Source: Gnetum montanum
Taxonomy: Eukaryota; Streptophyta; Gnetopsida; Gnetales; Gnetaceae
NCBI GenBank assembly: GCA_015680685.1
Contig: MNCI01029493.1
Location: forward strand, 63,907 to 127,906
Direction: 5' to 3'
Length of the DNA: 64,000 nt
Made by a program: the position numbers and the translations under genes. The notes beneath the pieces were generated by a model, which did not search any database, was not told where the DNA came from, and was given only the letters and a program-made list of their open reading frames with translations. Below are positions 50,257 to 62,431 of the stretch, in pieces (positions within the stretch are counted from its first letter, which is position 1; each line of letters begins with the position of its first letter).

Positions 50257-52093
50257 TCTCACTATTGATCATGTTGCCCATTGAGGTGAGGTTTTTTCTC
50301 TATGTTGTTGAGTCACAAGGGATTGATTATTTGGGCATTGAAACTATGACATCCATTCATCCATTCCATTAATAAGAGGTTCTTACTCTAGTCATAATGG
50401 TAATATTTTTCATCATCCAATTTCTAAATAACTTCATAATCATTGTGTCTAGATGAAAGAGTGTAGAAACAAGACAAAATGTAAAGGGTGTGACATCAAG
50501 GGGACTTGTGGATTCTCTTTGGCTACTTCTATATGTTCTATTATGTTGATGAGGTTGAAACCATATGCTTGTAGATCTAATGAAAATTGGGAGTAAGAGC
50601 AACTTTACGCAACATTGAATAAACTTATGTGGATCCTACTAGGAAGACATGTACCCATGCTTAAAGGTTGGAAACTTCTTAGAACCATCAATAATAATAA
50701 TTTTGCCATAATAACGCTCCTCCTTTAGACAAAATGCCAAGTGATGTTACTCCTTGCAACTTTGATGGTCTTATGGTTGTCTATTGATGGGATGAAATGA
50801 TGCAATGTCACTGAAAGGTGGTTTGGACTTTGTTTAAATATTTGAAAGAAGGACACATGGTTATTTAACCATTAATAACACACAAGGTTTCATTATGACC
50901 ATGGTACGACACCTCATGTCTTGATTTTTACGATCCCTTCTTCGATCCATCCCATCTTGTTGTCTGAATATTCATAACTTGTGGTTTTGTGTAACATGAA
51001 GTAATTATCTCAATTTGGTGGTTTTAACATGTGTGTTTTGTTTCATAGGTATGTGTTGCATTCAACTCCTCTAGTGCCTATGGACATTTTAGGCATGATT
51101 ACACAAGGGCATCATAGGCGAAAGCCTACTTTGGGGAGGACCCACTTGTGTAACTTTTGTGATTTATACTTGTTTAACATGACCACATCATTTTGCATCT
51201 TCCATGCACTCCAATTGTTATATTTTATTGTTTCCATTATCATGAACATTTTTTGTCCCACAATCAAGCTTTCAATGCCATTTTTCTTGCTCATTCTCAT
51301 ACTTTTACCATTGATGACTTCACCTTATCCTATTTTTGATGCCTCTAATTAATTTTTCCACTTACCGAAACTACAAAATTTAACTTTCAACCTTCCAGTT
51401 AAACTTAGAACTTCACTTTGCATATCATTTGGCCCCATAAAAATCAAAATTTTTGGACCTCAATGTCGTGTACCTGATGTCAGGTTTGGAAAAAGGTATA
51501 TATAGTGGACCCCCTGGCAACATGAACTTCATATCTCTCATTTGTTACTAGGGAAGTTGTTACAATTTTTTTCTCGCAACTTGGAGCTTTACACCTCCAT
51601 CTTTCACTTGCGATATCTAGCTCTCTAACACTCCAATGTTCATACCATTGGAATCTATCTAAACTCAAAGTGTTCAACATAGTGGAGGGCGGGGGGGTGT
51701 GGTGGGGGAGGGTTGGAAAGGAGGAGGATGCATGTGTGCAAACCTTGTGCCGATTTGTTAAAATTTGCTATTGCCTAGAAGGTATCATAAGGGTAAGGAT
51801 GTTAAAAACCTTAGGGATTATAATGCAAAATCATTGATGATAATGCTAGATGTCTAATTTTGATAACCCTTGGACTTATAACTATGATTTTAATCCACAT
51901 ATAATGAAAAAGGAACTTGTTGCGATGGGTTGTAAAAATAGTTAGACACTTCTTAGGGGATTTTTCTTGAAAATTTTCCTAACCCTAAAAGAATATGCAT
52001 TATGAGCTCAATGAACTAAGGATATGAGTAAGGTATAAATTGATTAATGATAATAAACATAACCTTGGTAACATATGGTTATTTTTATTGCAA
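50257..52093 (+). other. Non-coding spacer of A3 with LTR-like promoter module
   Basis: No credible coding. It carries a paired-hexamer unit and TATA box (51462-51504), a purine/G-rich run (51687-51712), and a branch-point-like plus AG-like site at its end (changed to AA in this copy). Confidence 0.6.
51462..51510 (+). promoter_or_regulatory. Candidate internal promoter upstream of ORF2 (A3)
   Basis: AATGTC-GTGTACCT-GATGTC (51462 to about 51482) is almost the same as the LTR unit GAGATC-ATGTACCT-AATGTC (55061-55080) and is followed by TATATATA at 51497-51504. The sequence after the TATA (tggacccc) aligns with the matching module in A1. Promoter activity is inferred. Confidence 0.5.
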
Positions 52094-54780
52094 ATGGCCC
52101 CAAAAAGAGTTGCTCAAGGTGAAAGAAAGCTACTAAGCGTCCATGTAGTCACCATAGCTAGTAAGGAGAACATTAGGACCATGCTAACTAGGAGGTCTAG
52201 TCTTTTAGTATCCATCAAGAGGCCCTTGCTACTAGGCAATCACCCCAAGGGGAGGCAATAGAAGTATCAACTCCTGAATAGGGATAATGTCTCATGTTGC
52301 CCCTTGACTACCTTGCTACCATCTTGGAAAAGTCCACATTGTCCTTGGTCATTGTGGAAATGAACTTCAACATATTCGTGAAATTTGCCCCAAAAGTGAT
52401 GTGGACGCAACTCAAAGCATCCCCACTATGGCCAATCCTATTAGATAGTAGTGAATTGTACCTAGGGAAATTTTATCAATTTTGGCACAATAAGGACGAG
52501 GGTACCACTGTGAATATCTATGAGGTGAATGTCTCTTATGTAGTCAAAGATATAGCTACAGCTCTCAACTTTCCCAATGAAGGGGCCAAGGTTGCTCACC
52601 TATCCACCAAAATCGACCTAAAAATAAAGAGACTCTGGTTGAGGCAGGCATATAGCAAGGAAGATAAGTCATACAATGAGATGACTTTGAAAGAGAGAAC
52701 CTACTTCAAAATTGGCAAATACCACTTGTTTTTCACCAAAGGACTCAATCAAATTTCCACTTATGTGGCTAGGAGAAGTGCCATTTTAATGGAAAAATTT
52801 TAGATAACCTTTCCCAATATTATTTCATAGAGATTCAACGGTGGTTCGAAGAAACAAAGTTAGGGAGACCAACACTTCTATTTCCTTGTTTGATCAAAAA
52901 GTTATGCAAGTGCATGGGAATATTAAGATATACCAATGATATCCTTTGGAAGGCTCAGCATGCCTCCTTTGCAGAGCTCCTTAAAACCACATCACCAAGA
53001 AAAGATTCTAGTGAGGAGTAAGAAGTTGAAAAGGAGGTAGAACCAAGAACTAAAACATAACAAGAGCCTAAGGAGCGTCCATAAGCATAAACTCCACTAC
53101 CACTACCACAAGATTATAGACCATCAATGAGCCACTTGCAACAAATCATTGAGATTGTCAACTAGGGGAGTAGGGATGAGGCCAATCTCTTCTAGGGTAT
53201 GGAAAATGTTGTATGATCCACCATATTAGCCAATCCAACAAGAGGAGAGATTTCAATTTAGTTAGAAGGAGGGGGATCCCAATGATCATGCCAAATCTTT
53301 GGAAATGTTGCATCCTTCCAAGTTACTTTGGAAACTAGAGAAGGCACTATAGTTGTTGTGCTACAACACAAGGATGTAGTGGGCACAATAGAGATGATCA
53401 CTAATCATATCAAGGAATCATTCAATGTTCCTGTTGTGCCTCTGACTGATTTGGCAGGAACTAGAGATGCACAAATGCTAGCTAAGACTTCAATGACTCC
53501 TATGGTGCATGAGGACATGCTTGATCATTTCTTGTAGATAGGTCAAGTGATCACCACTCTGTTCGACATCCCCAGAAATGTCACTATAGCACAGTTAGAT
53601 CTCATCATCACAAAAGAAAAGTTGGTCATGGCTAAGGTTACGGAAGAACATGCAGAAACTAAGATGCAAATATTACAAGAAGAGTTGGCTACCATGCATG
53701 CTGAACGATAAGATCCTACTCATTTTATCATACCAGATCAACTGGAATAATTTTGGGTGAAAGAGCTCACCAAGTTAGTGAAAGAGAGAGTAGTTGCAGA
53801 GCAAGAAAAGGAGATGGTGGTCTAGAATGCCTCTATTACAAATGCATGAACCCATGCATATAAAAAGGCATTGACCATCACCCAAGAAGAGAACAAGTAG
53901 CTCACTGTAGAGAATGCCTAGTTGACCATAGTGGAGAAGAACATTTTGGAAGAGAGTGTTCACCAATTAAGAGAACGACTAGTGAGGGTCAACTAGGATA
54001 TGAGTAGATTAGCTTGGGAAAATAGAATTCTCTCTATGGAGGAGGTACGCATTATTTGTCAAAAGACAATAATCCAAATCAACATGTGGTAGAACAAGGT
54101 CAAGAAACATAAGAAGTTAAAAGAACACTTTTGTGGCCAGGTTGGCATGTATGAAGAAATTAATGAGAAGGAAATAAAGATGGCCAAGGCCCACAGTAGC
54201 TTTGTGGCAACACAAAATTCTAAATGGTAGGCCATTTTGGATAGTTGTGCCATGGTCCAACAAGCAGAAGCTAAAAGTAAGGACTTGTAGATAGAGGATT
54301 TAAAGGAATACATAGCATTGACTAACCTTAGATATGCCAACCTTGCCATGCTAATAGCAGGTTGTCCCTGAAGTGAGTTGGAGAAGCAAGTGGTGACCAC
54401 CTACGCACTGTATGAGAAAGAGTTTGCAGCTTAGAAGGATGCTTTGCAAAAGTTATAAGTGGAAAATTCAAAATTAGAAGTGGTTAAAGCTAGCTATCAA
54501 GGACAAAAAGATGTAGCCTTGAACCTAGCCCAAAGATTGACAGATTATCATGAGCTAAGGGATAAAGTTAGGGCTTTCGAGAAGGAACGATGGCAATTCA
54601 CAGTTTGGTCTGTCAAGGAAAATCAAATGTTTCTGCAATTGCCATGTCCTTAGGATGTATCGATGCCAACACACATAAGCATAGCAGCCTGGATGGTGCA
54701 CGACCTAAGGATGGAAGAGGAAAAATTGTAGGCCTTACTCAACCATTACAAATTCTAGTGGCCTGATGACAAAGGGAAGT
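52094..54780 (+). pseudogene. ORF2 of A3 (conserved N-domain + coiled coil)
   Basis: The start is ATG 52094 (MAPKRVAQGERK). The N-domain contains PLWPILLDSSELYLGKFYQF (52420-52480) and RQAYSKEDKSYNEMTLKERT (52641-52700). The middle part aligns with A1 (VVLQHKDVVGTIEMI, near 53360). From 53761 to 54654 one frame runs 298 codons as a long heptad-type helix (ELVKERVVAEQEKE, SKLEVVKASYQGQKD) with 12 stops but no indel. The end (DDKGK then PMEVLHEPP) matches the C-terminus in A1 and A2. No known enzyme domain was recognised. It could be a structural or DNA/RNA-binding helper; nothing in the sequence decides this. Confidence 0.65.
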
Positions 54781-54992
54781 GACCAATGGAAGTACTACAT
54801 GAGCCTCCCATTTTTATTTTGTTTTATCTTATTTTGTAATAATGTGTCCCATTTTGGTACTACACCACTACGGCATGTAAAGAGTCAATTATTTCATCCA
54901 TTGTTTGAGTTAGTCAATAATCCCATACCTACCCAATATTTTCTAAAGCACTTATTCCTCATTTTTATTTAACTTAAGGATGAGCTTTAATT

Positions 54993-55006
54993 TAGTCATG
55001 GGGATA
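54993..55006 (+). other. Polypurine tract of A3
   Basis: AGTCATGGGGATA lies directly before the 3' LTR, a diverged form of the tract in A1 and A2. Confidence 0.65.
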
Positions 55007-55873
55007 TGATGAGTTGTGATTTGAAGGGCCTTGACATCAAATATGTGATGTCGAAGTCCTGAGATCATGTACCTAATGTCAGGGCTAATAAGCAATGTCA
55101 TATACTTGACATTGTCTCATTTGGACCTCACCTATAAATACTGCACTTGGGCCTCATTTGGCGAGGTAGTAGTAAATAGTGTTAGTTTTTAGTTTCTTCT
55201 TTTTGGTCCATTGTTCCTAGTGCATGCCCACAATGTGATGTTTGTAATCGTACAACATCTTTGTTCAAATGTGACGTACTTGGACACGTTACATGACTAG
55301 CAATAAAGATTGAGATTACTTCCATCATTGCAACATCCACTTAGCTTAATATTGTTGTTTTAATTATTTAATGCTTTCTTTAGTTAAAAATTTCCATTTA
55401 TTGTTGTTTATTATTCCTATTATTAAGTGGAATGTATACACCTTAATCACAAGCATTTAAGTATAGATATTTGTTAATTAGAGGTGTATCGTTTAACATG
55501 CCTAGTCATGTACACTTGGTAAACCAAGAAGTAGCTCCATAAGGTCCAAGACATGTATAGACGGTTAAGAGTGGATACCATCGCCATAGGCTAATTTAGA
55601 CTTGTTTTTTCATTATTCATTAGTTACTCAATTTATCACTTTTTGTCATCAGGAATAGCATAGTATAGAATTAGGAACCACATCATATGCCTCGCTTTGG
55701 GCTAAACCATTCATAACAAACCTACCACTAGTCCAAATGGAAAGATAGTGAACTGTGATCAAGGCATAATGATCTAGATGCTACAACTAGTTGCATCTAC
55801 AGAATTCAACCAAATTGCATGTGAACGCTTGTAATTAATATGGTTGAGTGTAGGGGTACCTCACCACTCATCA
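55007..55873 (+). repeat. 3' LTR of A3 (867 bp)
   Basis: It has the same ends as 46636-47515. The 20-bp units are at 55033-55052 (GACATC-N8-GATGTC, a perfect inverted pair), 55061-55080 and 55094-55113. CTATAAATA is at 55132-55140. Confidence 0.92.
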
Positions 55874-55878
55874 ATTAT

Positions 55879-56394
55879 CCTCAACTCTGAAACTTTGCTA
55901 CTAATTCTTTTGACTATAGCTATAAGAAAACTTATTTCACCTAAACTTATTCTAATTATATAGAATAAATAATCAATTTATAAAAAAAATAATTAACAGG
56001 TTTTGTTACTAATGAACATGAGAACCTCATCATCCATAATAATCTTCTTTGCAAAATACTAACGAGTGAGTACTTTTATTTGAAACATCTTACTAGTTTA
56101 TCTCATTTGCTCAACTTTAAAAAAAACACAAATATGAGAACATATGTAGATGATGATGTACAATTACTACAAAAAACACAAATTACATGGTCACCATATG
56201 TTGAGCACTTTTCAGGATAGTATAAATATCTTAACAATTTATTAAGCTCATACGGAACTGTACTTTATGGAAAATAAAAATAAAATAAAATAAAATAAAT
56301 TTTTTTTCCTACAATCTTTTATTCATCATTGCTTTGTTGCGAGGATTAAATTTGGATAATAGTTGAACTGTGTGATGTCAAGGCTACTTGGAGT
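55879..56394. other. Intergenic, no gene seen
   Basis: AT-rich. An A-rich (AAAAT)n run is near 56270-56297. Confidence 0.4.
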
Positions 56395-56828
56395 CCAAGC
56401 TACTTCAGTGATGATCATGCCATCATGGTTGTAGCCTTTTTCTTTGATCTTGTAGTTTTACTTCTGAACATCCCAACAACTTTCACTATGCATGAGAATA
56501 CAGGAAAATGCCTAAGTCTAGATGTTATTGTTGTGTAAATTGGCAAGGGCATTATAGTCTTCTCTGACATTTATTGCAACAAACTTATACACATGCTGGT
56601 GGTTTTATCTAGGATCATATCCGAAAGTCCTCTTCAAGAGAGCTTGTTTAGAAGTACTTTTACAATAGCCTACTTGCCTTGTGTGTATTGTAAAATGTAG
56701 GACTTGAGAAAGTTTTTCCATTAAAAGTCACCATGGCTAGGACATGATCTTGAGTTTCTAGTATGTAGAAGTATGATGGCAAGTTGAAGTAGATCCCCTA
56801 AGCCAGCTCTTGTAGTCAATAACAAATG
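56395..56828 (-). pseudogene. DRB-type dsRNA-binding protein pseudogene
   Basis: On the minus strand dsRBD1 remains as DYKSWLRG, a frameshift, then IYFNLPSYFYILETQDH and TFNGKTFSSPTFYNT (56828-56690). dsRBD2 remains as PLPIYTTI, HFPVFSCIVKVVGMF and, after a gap, SKKKATTMMA-stop-SSLK (about 56560-56402). Both domains match plant DRB2/3/5 proteins, which bind double-stranded RNA in small-RNA pathways (family knowledge). The linker (ILDKT...LLQ) joins the domains without an intron-like insertion, so a processed copy is possible. It has stops and at least two frameshifts. Nothing upstream or downstream supports an active gene. Confidence 0.65.
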
Positions 56829-56970
56829 ATATACACAAAAATTAAAAAAACAAAAGAAAGGAAAAGAGAAGAAGAGCCTCACGCTTAGAGATTGGCTCAT
56901 GAGACATGTACATGTTTGGATATGCAAAATACTACATAAATTATTCCCTCACTATCCAAACCCCAAGAAA

Positions 56971-56990
56971 TTATATATATATATATATAT
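56971..56990. repeat. (AT)n microsatellite beside an N gap
   Basis: About nine AT units end 10 bases before the 104-N gap at 57001-57104, which may be why assembly stopped. Confidence 0.8.
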
Positions 56991-57000
56991 AACATCTAAA

Positions 57001-57104
57001 NNNNNNNNNNNNNNNNNNNNNNNNNNNNNNNNNNNNNNNNNNNNNNNNNNNNNNNNNNNNNNNNNNNNNNNNNNNNNNNNNNNNNNNNNNNNNNNNNNNN
57101 NNNN
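57001..57104. other. Assembly gap, 104 N
   Basis: Run of N. Confidence 0.99.
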
Positions 57105-57994
57105 AACCATGCTATTGGTATTGAAGAAGCTCTTGAATTAAGAATCTTCTAAAAATACATGAACAATTATACTTGTAGGTTCTACTCCTGACATCATGCA
57201 ATGCCATTTTCTTCTTAATAACTGCCATGCAAACAATGGGCAAAAATGACTAAATTGGCAACTCCAAAACCTTTGACTTACACCTGGGAAACTTGCCTTT
57301 TCCCAGTGATGAGAAGGCCATGGAAACTCCTTATCTAGACTCTCACTCTTGACCAAGATTCCTCTACAATTATTATGATCCAAAGTAAGAAAGACAAAGA
57401 ATAGTAATCTAGTCCCATCCAGAAACACACATCTTTGGAAACTCATTGTACATTTTTAATTGCAAAAGTTAGAAACTTGTAGTGAACATTCATTCCTCCC
57501 TTTAAGTTTCTAGAATCAACTTAGCCTTTCACTCAGCAACAATGGTAACATGCACACCAAAATTGCAACAGACACATCCTTTCAAAAAATTGAGTGTAAG
57601 ATTCATTGATCTTCTTAGAAACTATCAGGCCAGCCTTCATAGGTTTTTGTAGGCAAAGGCCAAAATGCACAAAATTGGAAGGTTGTTATGTACCAAATGT
57701 TAGAACCGAACTATAGACATGATAGACCACAAAAACGTTGCTCTATTTATGCTAAAAAAATGATCATGTGCAGAACAAGAATTCATCTTACTTTATAGAG
57801 TGAGTTTCCAACATGTAAAATCTAGTGCCGGGCAATATTTTCAAAGACCTTGAGCTAGCCTTCACCTTCATTGGTAGTTATGTCTCCATTCAGGAGAAGT
57901 TTAGAAAGACGAGCAAGTAGGTATTCCAAAGAGCAAATGATGCCTTCGTCATGATACTAATAGTTGTATATTATTATTTTTGAATGTTAAACAT

Positions 57995-59068
57995 TATGGG
58001 TTATATTCATAGAATTTCACTTTCCGGTGTGTCTAAGGCCTTTTCATTTGCTACGGTCATCAACTTTAGTGTCATGATGGGTTTAGCAAGTAGCTTAGAG
58101 ACTTTGGTTTTTGCACACAGGACTCTGGTGGAAAGCAATACCACTTACATGGTATTCTATTGTAGTGTGTTGTGTTTCCTCTATTTTGTACTAGCATACC
58201 ACTGTCTTTTATGTGGTTGTTTATTAAATAGATTCTTGTAGCTTTTGGTCACAATCCATCGATATCCTTTCAAGTAGGGGCTTTTGCAAAATGGTTGATT
58301 CCAAGCTTGTTTGCCTATGCATTGATTCAATCACGAGTGAGATATCTTGTAACATAGAGTTTTGTCATTCCATTGATGTTGAGCTCTGCATGTTCTTTTT
58401 TCTTGCACCTCTTAATATATTTTTTCTTCTTTTGTTTGTTTGTTTAGTATTCAAAGTTAGATTAGGAATTAGGTATGCTGCAGTGTTAATGGGCTAAGTG
58501 TAACCCTCCTTTTGTTGAATGTCAAGTTCGCTCTTGCCTATAAGAGACCTAGATACTCATCTCTTGGGATTCTTTTCAGATGATTAAAACCTTCCTGAAG
58601 GTTTCCATGCATGCAACAATGATGTCATGTTTCAAATGAGGGTTTTTTGAAATCATTCTTCTATTATCTAGTCTATTATCTAACCAAGAGCTTGAGGCAT
58701 CAATTATTTTAATATGTCTTAACATGGTTTCGTTTGCATACACGATTAGTTCTGGGTTTTCTTTAGCTATAAGAATGTGATTTTCCAATGAGCCAAGTGT
58801 TGAAAATACACTTGGTGTAGTGTTAGGAGCTTGATTAATATCATGTATTTTAGCTACTGATGTCTTGATCAGAGGTGTTGGGCCACACAGATGGGGTGCT
58901 TTTGCCAACTTTGCTACTTACCATGTGGTTGGATTACTTCTACCTATTTTCCTAGCATTTGGGACCCATCCTAGTGCAATGGGACTTTGGACAAGAATGC
59001 TTTTGGGAATTTTTGTTCAACTAATTTTTCATTTTTTAGTAAAAATTTGTCATGATTGGATTGAATAG
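57995..59068 (+). pseudogene. MATE-family transporter pseudogene
   Basis: Pieces in order: ISLSGVSKAFSFATV and NFSVMMGLASSLETL (58005-58105); ILVAFGHNPSISFQVGAFAK then WLIPSLFAYALIQS (58230-58330); FKVRLGIRYAAVL (58452-58490); LLSSLLSNQELEASIILICL (58660-58720); VSNEPSVENTLGVVLGA (58780-58830); RGVGPHRWGAFANFATYHVV and GLLLPIFLAFGTHP (58868-58972). These follow the order of plant DTX/MATE multidrug and metabolite extruders. Frames change several times. The usual first helix, the segment between SLETL and ILVAF, and about 60 residues before RGVG are missing or unrecognisable. It is non-functional. Confidence 0.7.
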
Positions 59069-61026
59069 ACAAAGTAGGCTAAAGAAAGAGTATATGAATT
59101 TGCATTGTGTGTACAAGACTAGAACATGATTAATGGACAAATATATGTTGTTGTGGTATATAGTTTTGTCTCTTAAAGTTGGTACAAAACTTTAAAATAA
59201 TGCAAATAATCTAAAATGATTTTTATTATTATCATTATTTTCTTGGGGCTAGTTCTTTAGTCAATTTAGTGGTTCATTATTAAAGTTATTGTCTATGTGC
59301 AATAAAGTATGTGTTACAACAATCAATTTATATAGAATATAGTAGTAGTAAATCCTTTGTGTGTGTGTGTGTGTGTGTGTAAGGCATTCATAAGTATTTT
59401 TGTTTTTTAAATGATGCTTTCATTTACATGAAGGCTATAACAGGATGGAAGATGCCAAGAGGCTAGGGGATGCAAATAGTTTGGGGAAGCCAAAATCCAA
59501 AAGGTGAAGAAAGAAGGAAATGGAAGAGCTAGCAAGAGAAGGAAAACCAAAGAGTGAAAGGAGGAACAAAAGTAACAAGCCAAGGAGCAATAGTATGGGG
59601 ATGATCTTTGTAGTTTTCTTTACTTGAAACCAAAAATTTATGTAGCTGAGAGTTGCCATTAGACCCCAAAAAGGCACAAAGTCCCTTTTAGTGATTCTCG
59701 ACCCATTCCTCTTCATTTCATGGACAAGTTTAGGTTCCTTCAAGTTGAAGCAGAGGACCTAAGCTATGATGTACTAGAATAAATAGTTCTTCTCTAGCTT
59801 ACTAGCAAACTAGTAGTCCTGGTACAAGGATCTATTAGATGAGGTTTATTGGTTGAAGGTATAGATTGGAAAATAGTTCTAGTAGGCTGCAGATTTGGTG
59901 GCAGTGATTCGAAGCTCTATCCAGAGCTAATTGGCTTTGTTCTCATTCCTTTCTTCTTTAGATTGTCTCTTGCCTTACTATTAGCATGTGGTTTCAAACA
60001 TTGTCTCTAAGAAATACTATTGTTTGTTATTTATCTTTAATGAAAATACTTTTAAAGCATCTTGTTATTTATCATTTTAATCTCTACACAATACTAGAAT
60101 TTCTTTTATATCCATCTGTTTACACTACATTTTAGTTTATTTTCAATTCACTCATATTTATGAAGTACTTTGCACATTAATAATAATGAAGCAATAATTT
60201 TAAAAATTTAAACTCCATGTTGCCCTCACTAGTTGAGATTGTTCTTGGGTTTCGGTACCCATATGAGAGGCACCCTTGAAAATAGTCTCTTAAAATGAGT
60301 TTTCTGAGGGTGTTATTGTGTGATCTATATTTATGCATCAACACCCTCTTTTTGGCACTAGAAGGAAGGCTATTTATATTTTCTATTTTTGTTGATAGTT
60401 ATCTATTTTCTAGTTACTATTTCTATTTCCTAAACATCAAAATTTCTATTTTTGTTTTTATTTTTATTAATAGTCATCTATTTTCAAGTTTTTATTTTCA
60501 TTTCATGAAACCTTTGTTTTCATGTTTTAGTTTCTTTGAACTTCTATTTTCCTATTTCTATTGATAGTCATCTATTTTTTAGTTCCATTGTCTTGTTTCA
60601 GTTTCATTTCCAAATTTCTAAACCTTCATTTTCTTAGTTTTATTTTCTAGCTTTTATTTTGGCTGTCCTTACCATAGTGCTAACTTTAGTAAGGCGATTT
60701 TTTAATAACATCATTCTATTTTAAATTTACTTTTCTAAAGTTTTGCATTTGCTATATATATTTTTTAAATTTTATATATTGAAATTTCAATTTTTATTTT
60801 AAAAAGTAATAATATTTTAATATTTTCCTATTTTCTTTAATTTTTATTGTTTACTAGCATTTACATCAATTAGTCTTTGTAGTTTCTGAGCAAGGAATCT
60901 TCCCATAGAATGTCTCAATGAAAATCTCTTACCCTTGCCCCTAATTGACCAGCTGCCTATTATTTTACTTTAAGACAACAAGCTTCATGTTTTCCAAACT
61001 CTATCCCAAGCAGGATTTGAATTAGG
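59069..61026. other. Intergenic, low-complexity T-rich stretch
   Basis: Contains (GT)11 at 59359-59380 and three loose repeats of 'gatagtcatctattttc' near 60395, 60470 and 60564 in a T-rich tract. A B-box-like sequence (minus, near 61012-61022) hints at a SINE or a decayed primer binding site just before the gag that follows. No LTR was defined. Confidence 0.4.
59359..59380. repeat. (GT)11 microsatellite
   Basis: Uninterrupted GT run. Confidence 0.95.
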
Positions 61027-62343
61027 ATGGTTGCCAATCCACCCTTGGCTCCTCTGGTTAGAAGTTCCTTTAATTTTACAAACTACCATAATATTTCTAA
61101 ACCTTTACAAAATGTTAATTTGTTTTTTGACCCTACATCTTCCACCAATGATGCAAGACAATATGTAGAATGCTTTGTAACTTTGTTATTCATCTACAAT
61201 GTCATTGAAAATGACATAGCATGTAGATTCTTTGTAACTACTTTTAGAAGTAAAGCTACACAACGTTTTTTAATGCTCCCTAATGCCTCTACTAATTCAT
61301 AACTAGACTTTAAAAATATGTTTCTACTTCAATTTGATAAGTTCACTAGTCCTACATTAGTCTCAAGTAATTTTACAAGTCTAAGAAAACTACTTGGGAA
61401 AAACATTTGTGACTATAATTTAAGATTTCTCCATCAACTAGCTTATGTGCCAAGTGAGATGCGTTTGCAAATGGATTATATCCTCAAATTTTACCTCCAC
61501 CATTGATTCATTCTTTGCCTATCCCATCAAATCTGATTGCAATATAATAGCATTACAAGGAGCAATGGTTAAGGCTATTGAGCTAGAGAAAATTACCCTA
61601 ATGAATAGCATTCAAACATAATTTTGAATGATTAGTATTAGCAATCCTATGCAATCTAGCTCCTTATCATCACAAACTTTTCCAATAAATAATACTATGT
61701 TTCAAGCCTCTCCTCTCCTTCAAATGAATACACCTACAAATCATTATTTTCAAAGTCTAACCTCTTCTTCATTTTTACCATCAAATACTAGTTTGAATGA
61801 TGATCAGTCGAAAGCTTTAGTTGAATCTATTATAAAACCAAATGGAATATCTAATTTGAATGGGTCTACTAATCAAACAGAGAACCAAATGACCCAAATT
61901 TTAACTTCTTTTCAAAAGCTTTTCAATGAAGTAGTTGAACTAAAGCAAAATAATAACAAAGTTCCTATACAATCTGAAAAATCAAGCACATTAATCAATG
62001 ATGATTATTGTTTCCTTCATAACACTAGGCAACATTATAAGAAAACTTGTCCTCAATTTTTAGCATTATATGATGACAATGCCCAAAATCAACAAAATGG
62101 AAAAGCCCCAATTATGGTCCTTAACATAACTCATGAAAGAGAAAATGAGGAAGTTACCTCATGTCAACAAGTCATGGTAAGTGATCCCAACCCACATAAC
62201 ACTCACTATTGTAGACTTAGTGACATTATGAATACCACTCAACAACAAACTAGAAATAACTCTTATACTACTCCAATAAGAGAATTTCCTAGTCAAAATA
62301 ATTTAAGTAACCAAATTGGACTATCCCAAGTAAACATTCAGTA
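61027..62343 (+). pseudogene. gag of the 3'-end Ty3-like element
   Basis: Pieces at 61027-61302, 61318-61506 and 61628-62344 cover a gag core (DARQYVECFVTLLFIYNVI; LLGKNICDYNLRFLHQLAY) and an Asn/Gln/Ser-rich C-terminal part with the knuckle CFLHNTRQHYKKTC at about 62008-62050. It ends at TAG 62342-62344. The start at 61027 is only the first ATG and may not be original. Confidence 0.65.
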
Positions 62344-62431
62344 GTAATCAAACTCACCTTATATACTTAGAAGAACTTCACCTCAACATGAAGTTAAAAA
62401 TGAACATAAAGCTTATGATCTAGTTGAGAAT

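Larger units (their letters stand above)
46636..55873 (+). mobile_element. A3: complete A-family element, TSD ATTAT
   Basis: LTRs are at 46636-47515 and 55007-55873, a PBS at 47517-47534 and a PPT just before 55007. ATTAT flanks both ends (46631-46635 and 55874-55878). The order is LTR, gag, about 1.8 kb spacer, ORF2, LTR. No protease, RT, RNase H or integrase motif was found over 7.5 kb of interior, as in A1. This is the best copy for describing the family, though both ORFs carry stops. Confidence 0.92.

Noticed and set aside
53761-54654. Recoded TAG as sense codon in ORF2
   Set aside because: TAG fits CAG deamination in a methylated repeat; the neighbouring CHX gene uses the standard code and other elements are equally decayed.
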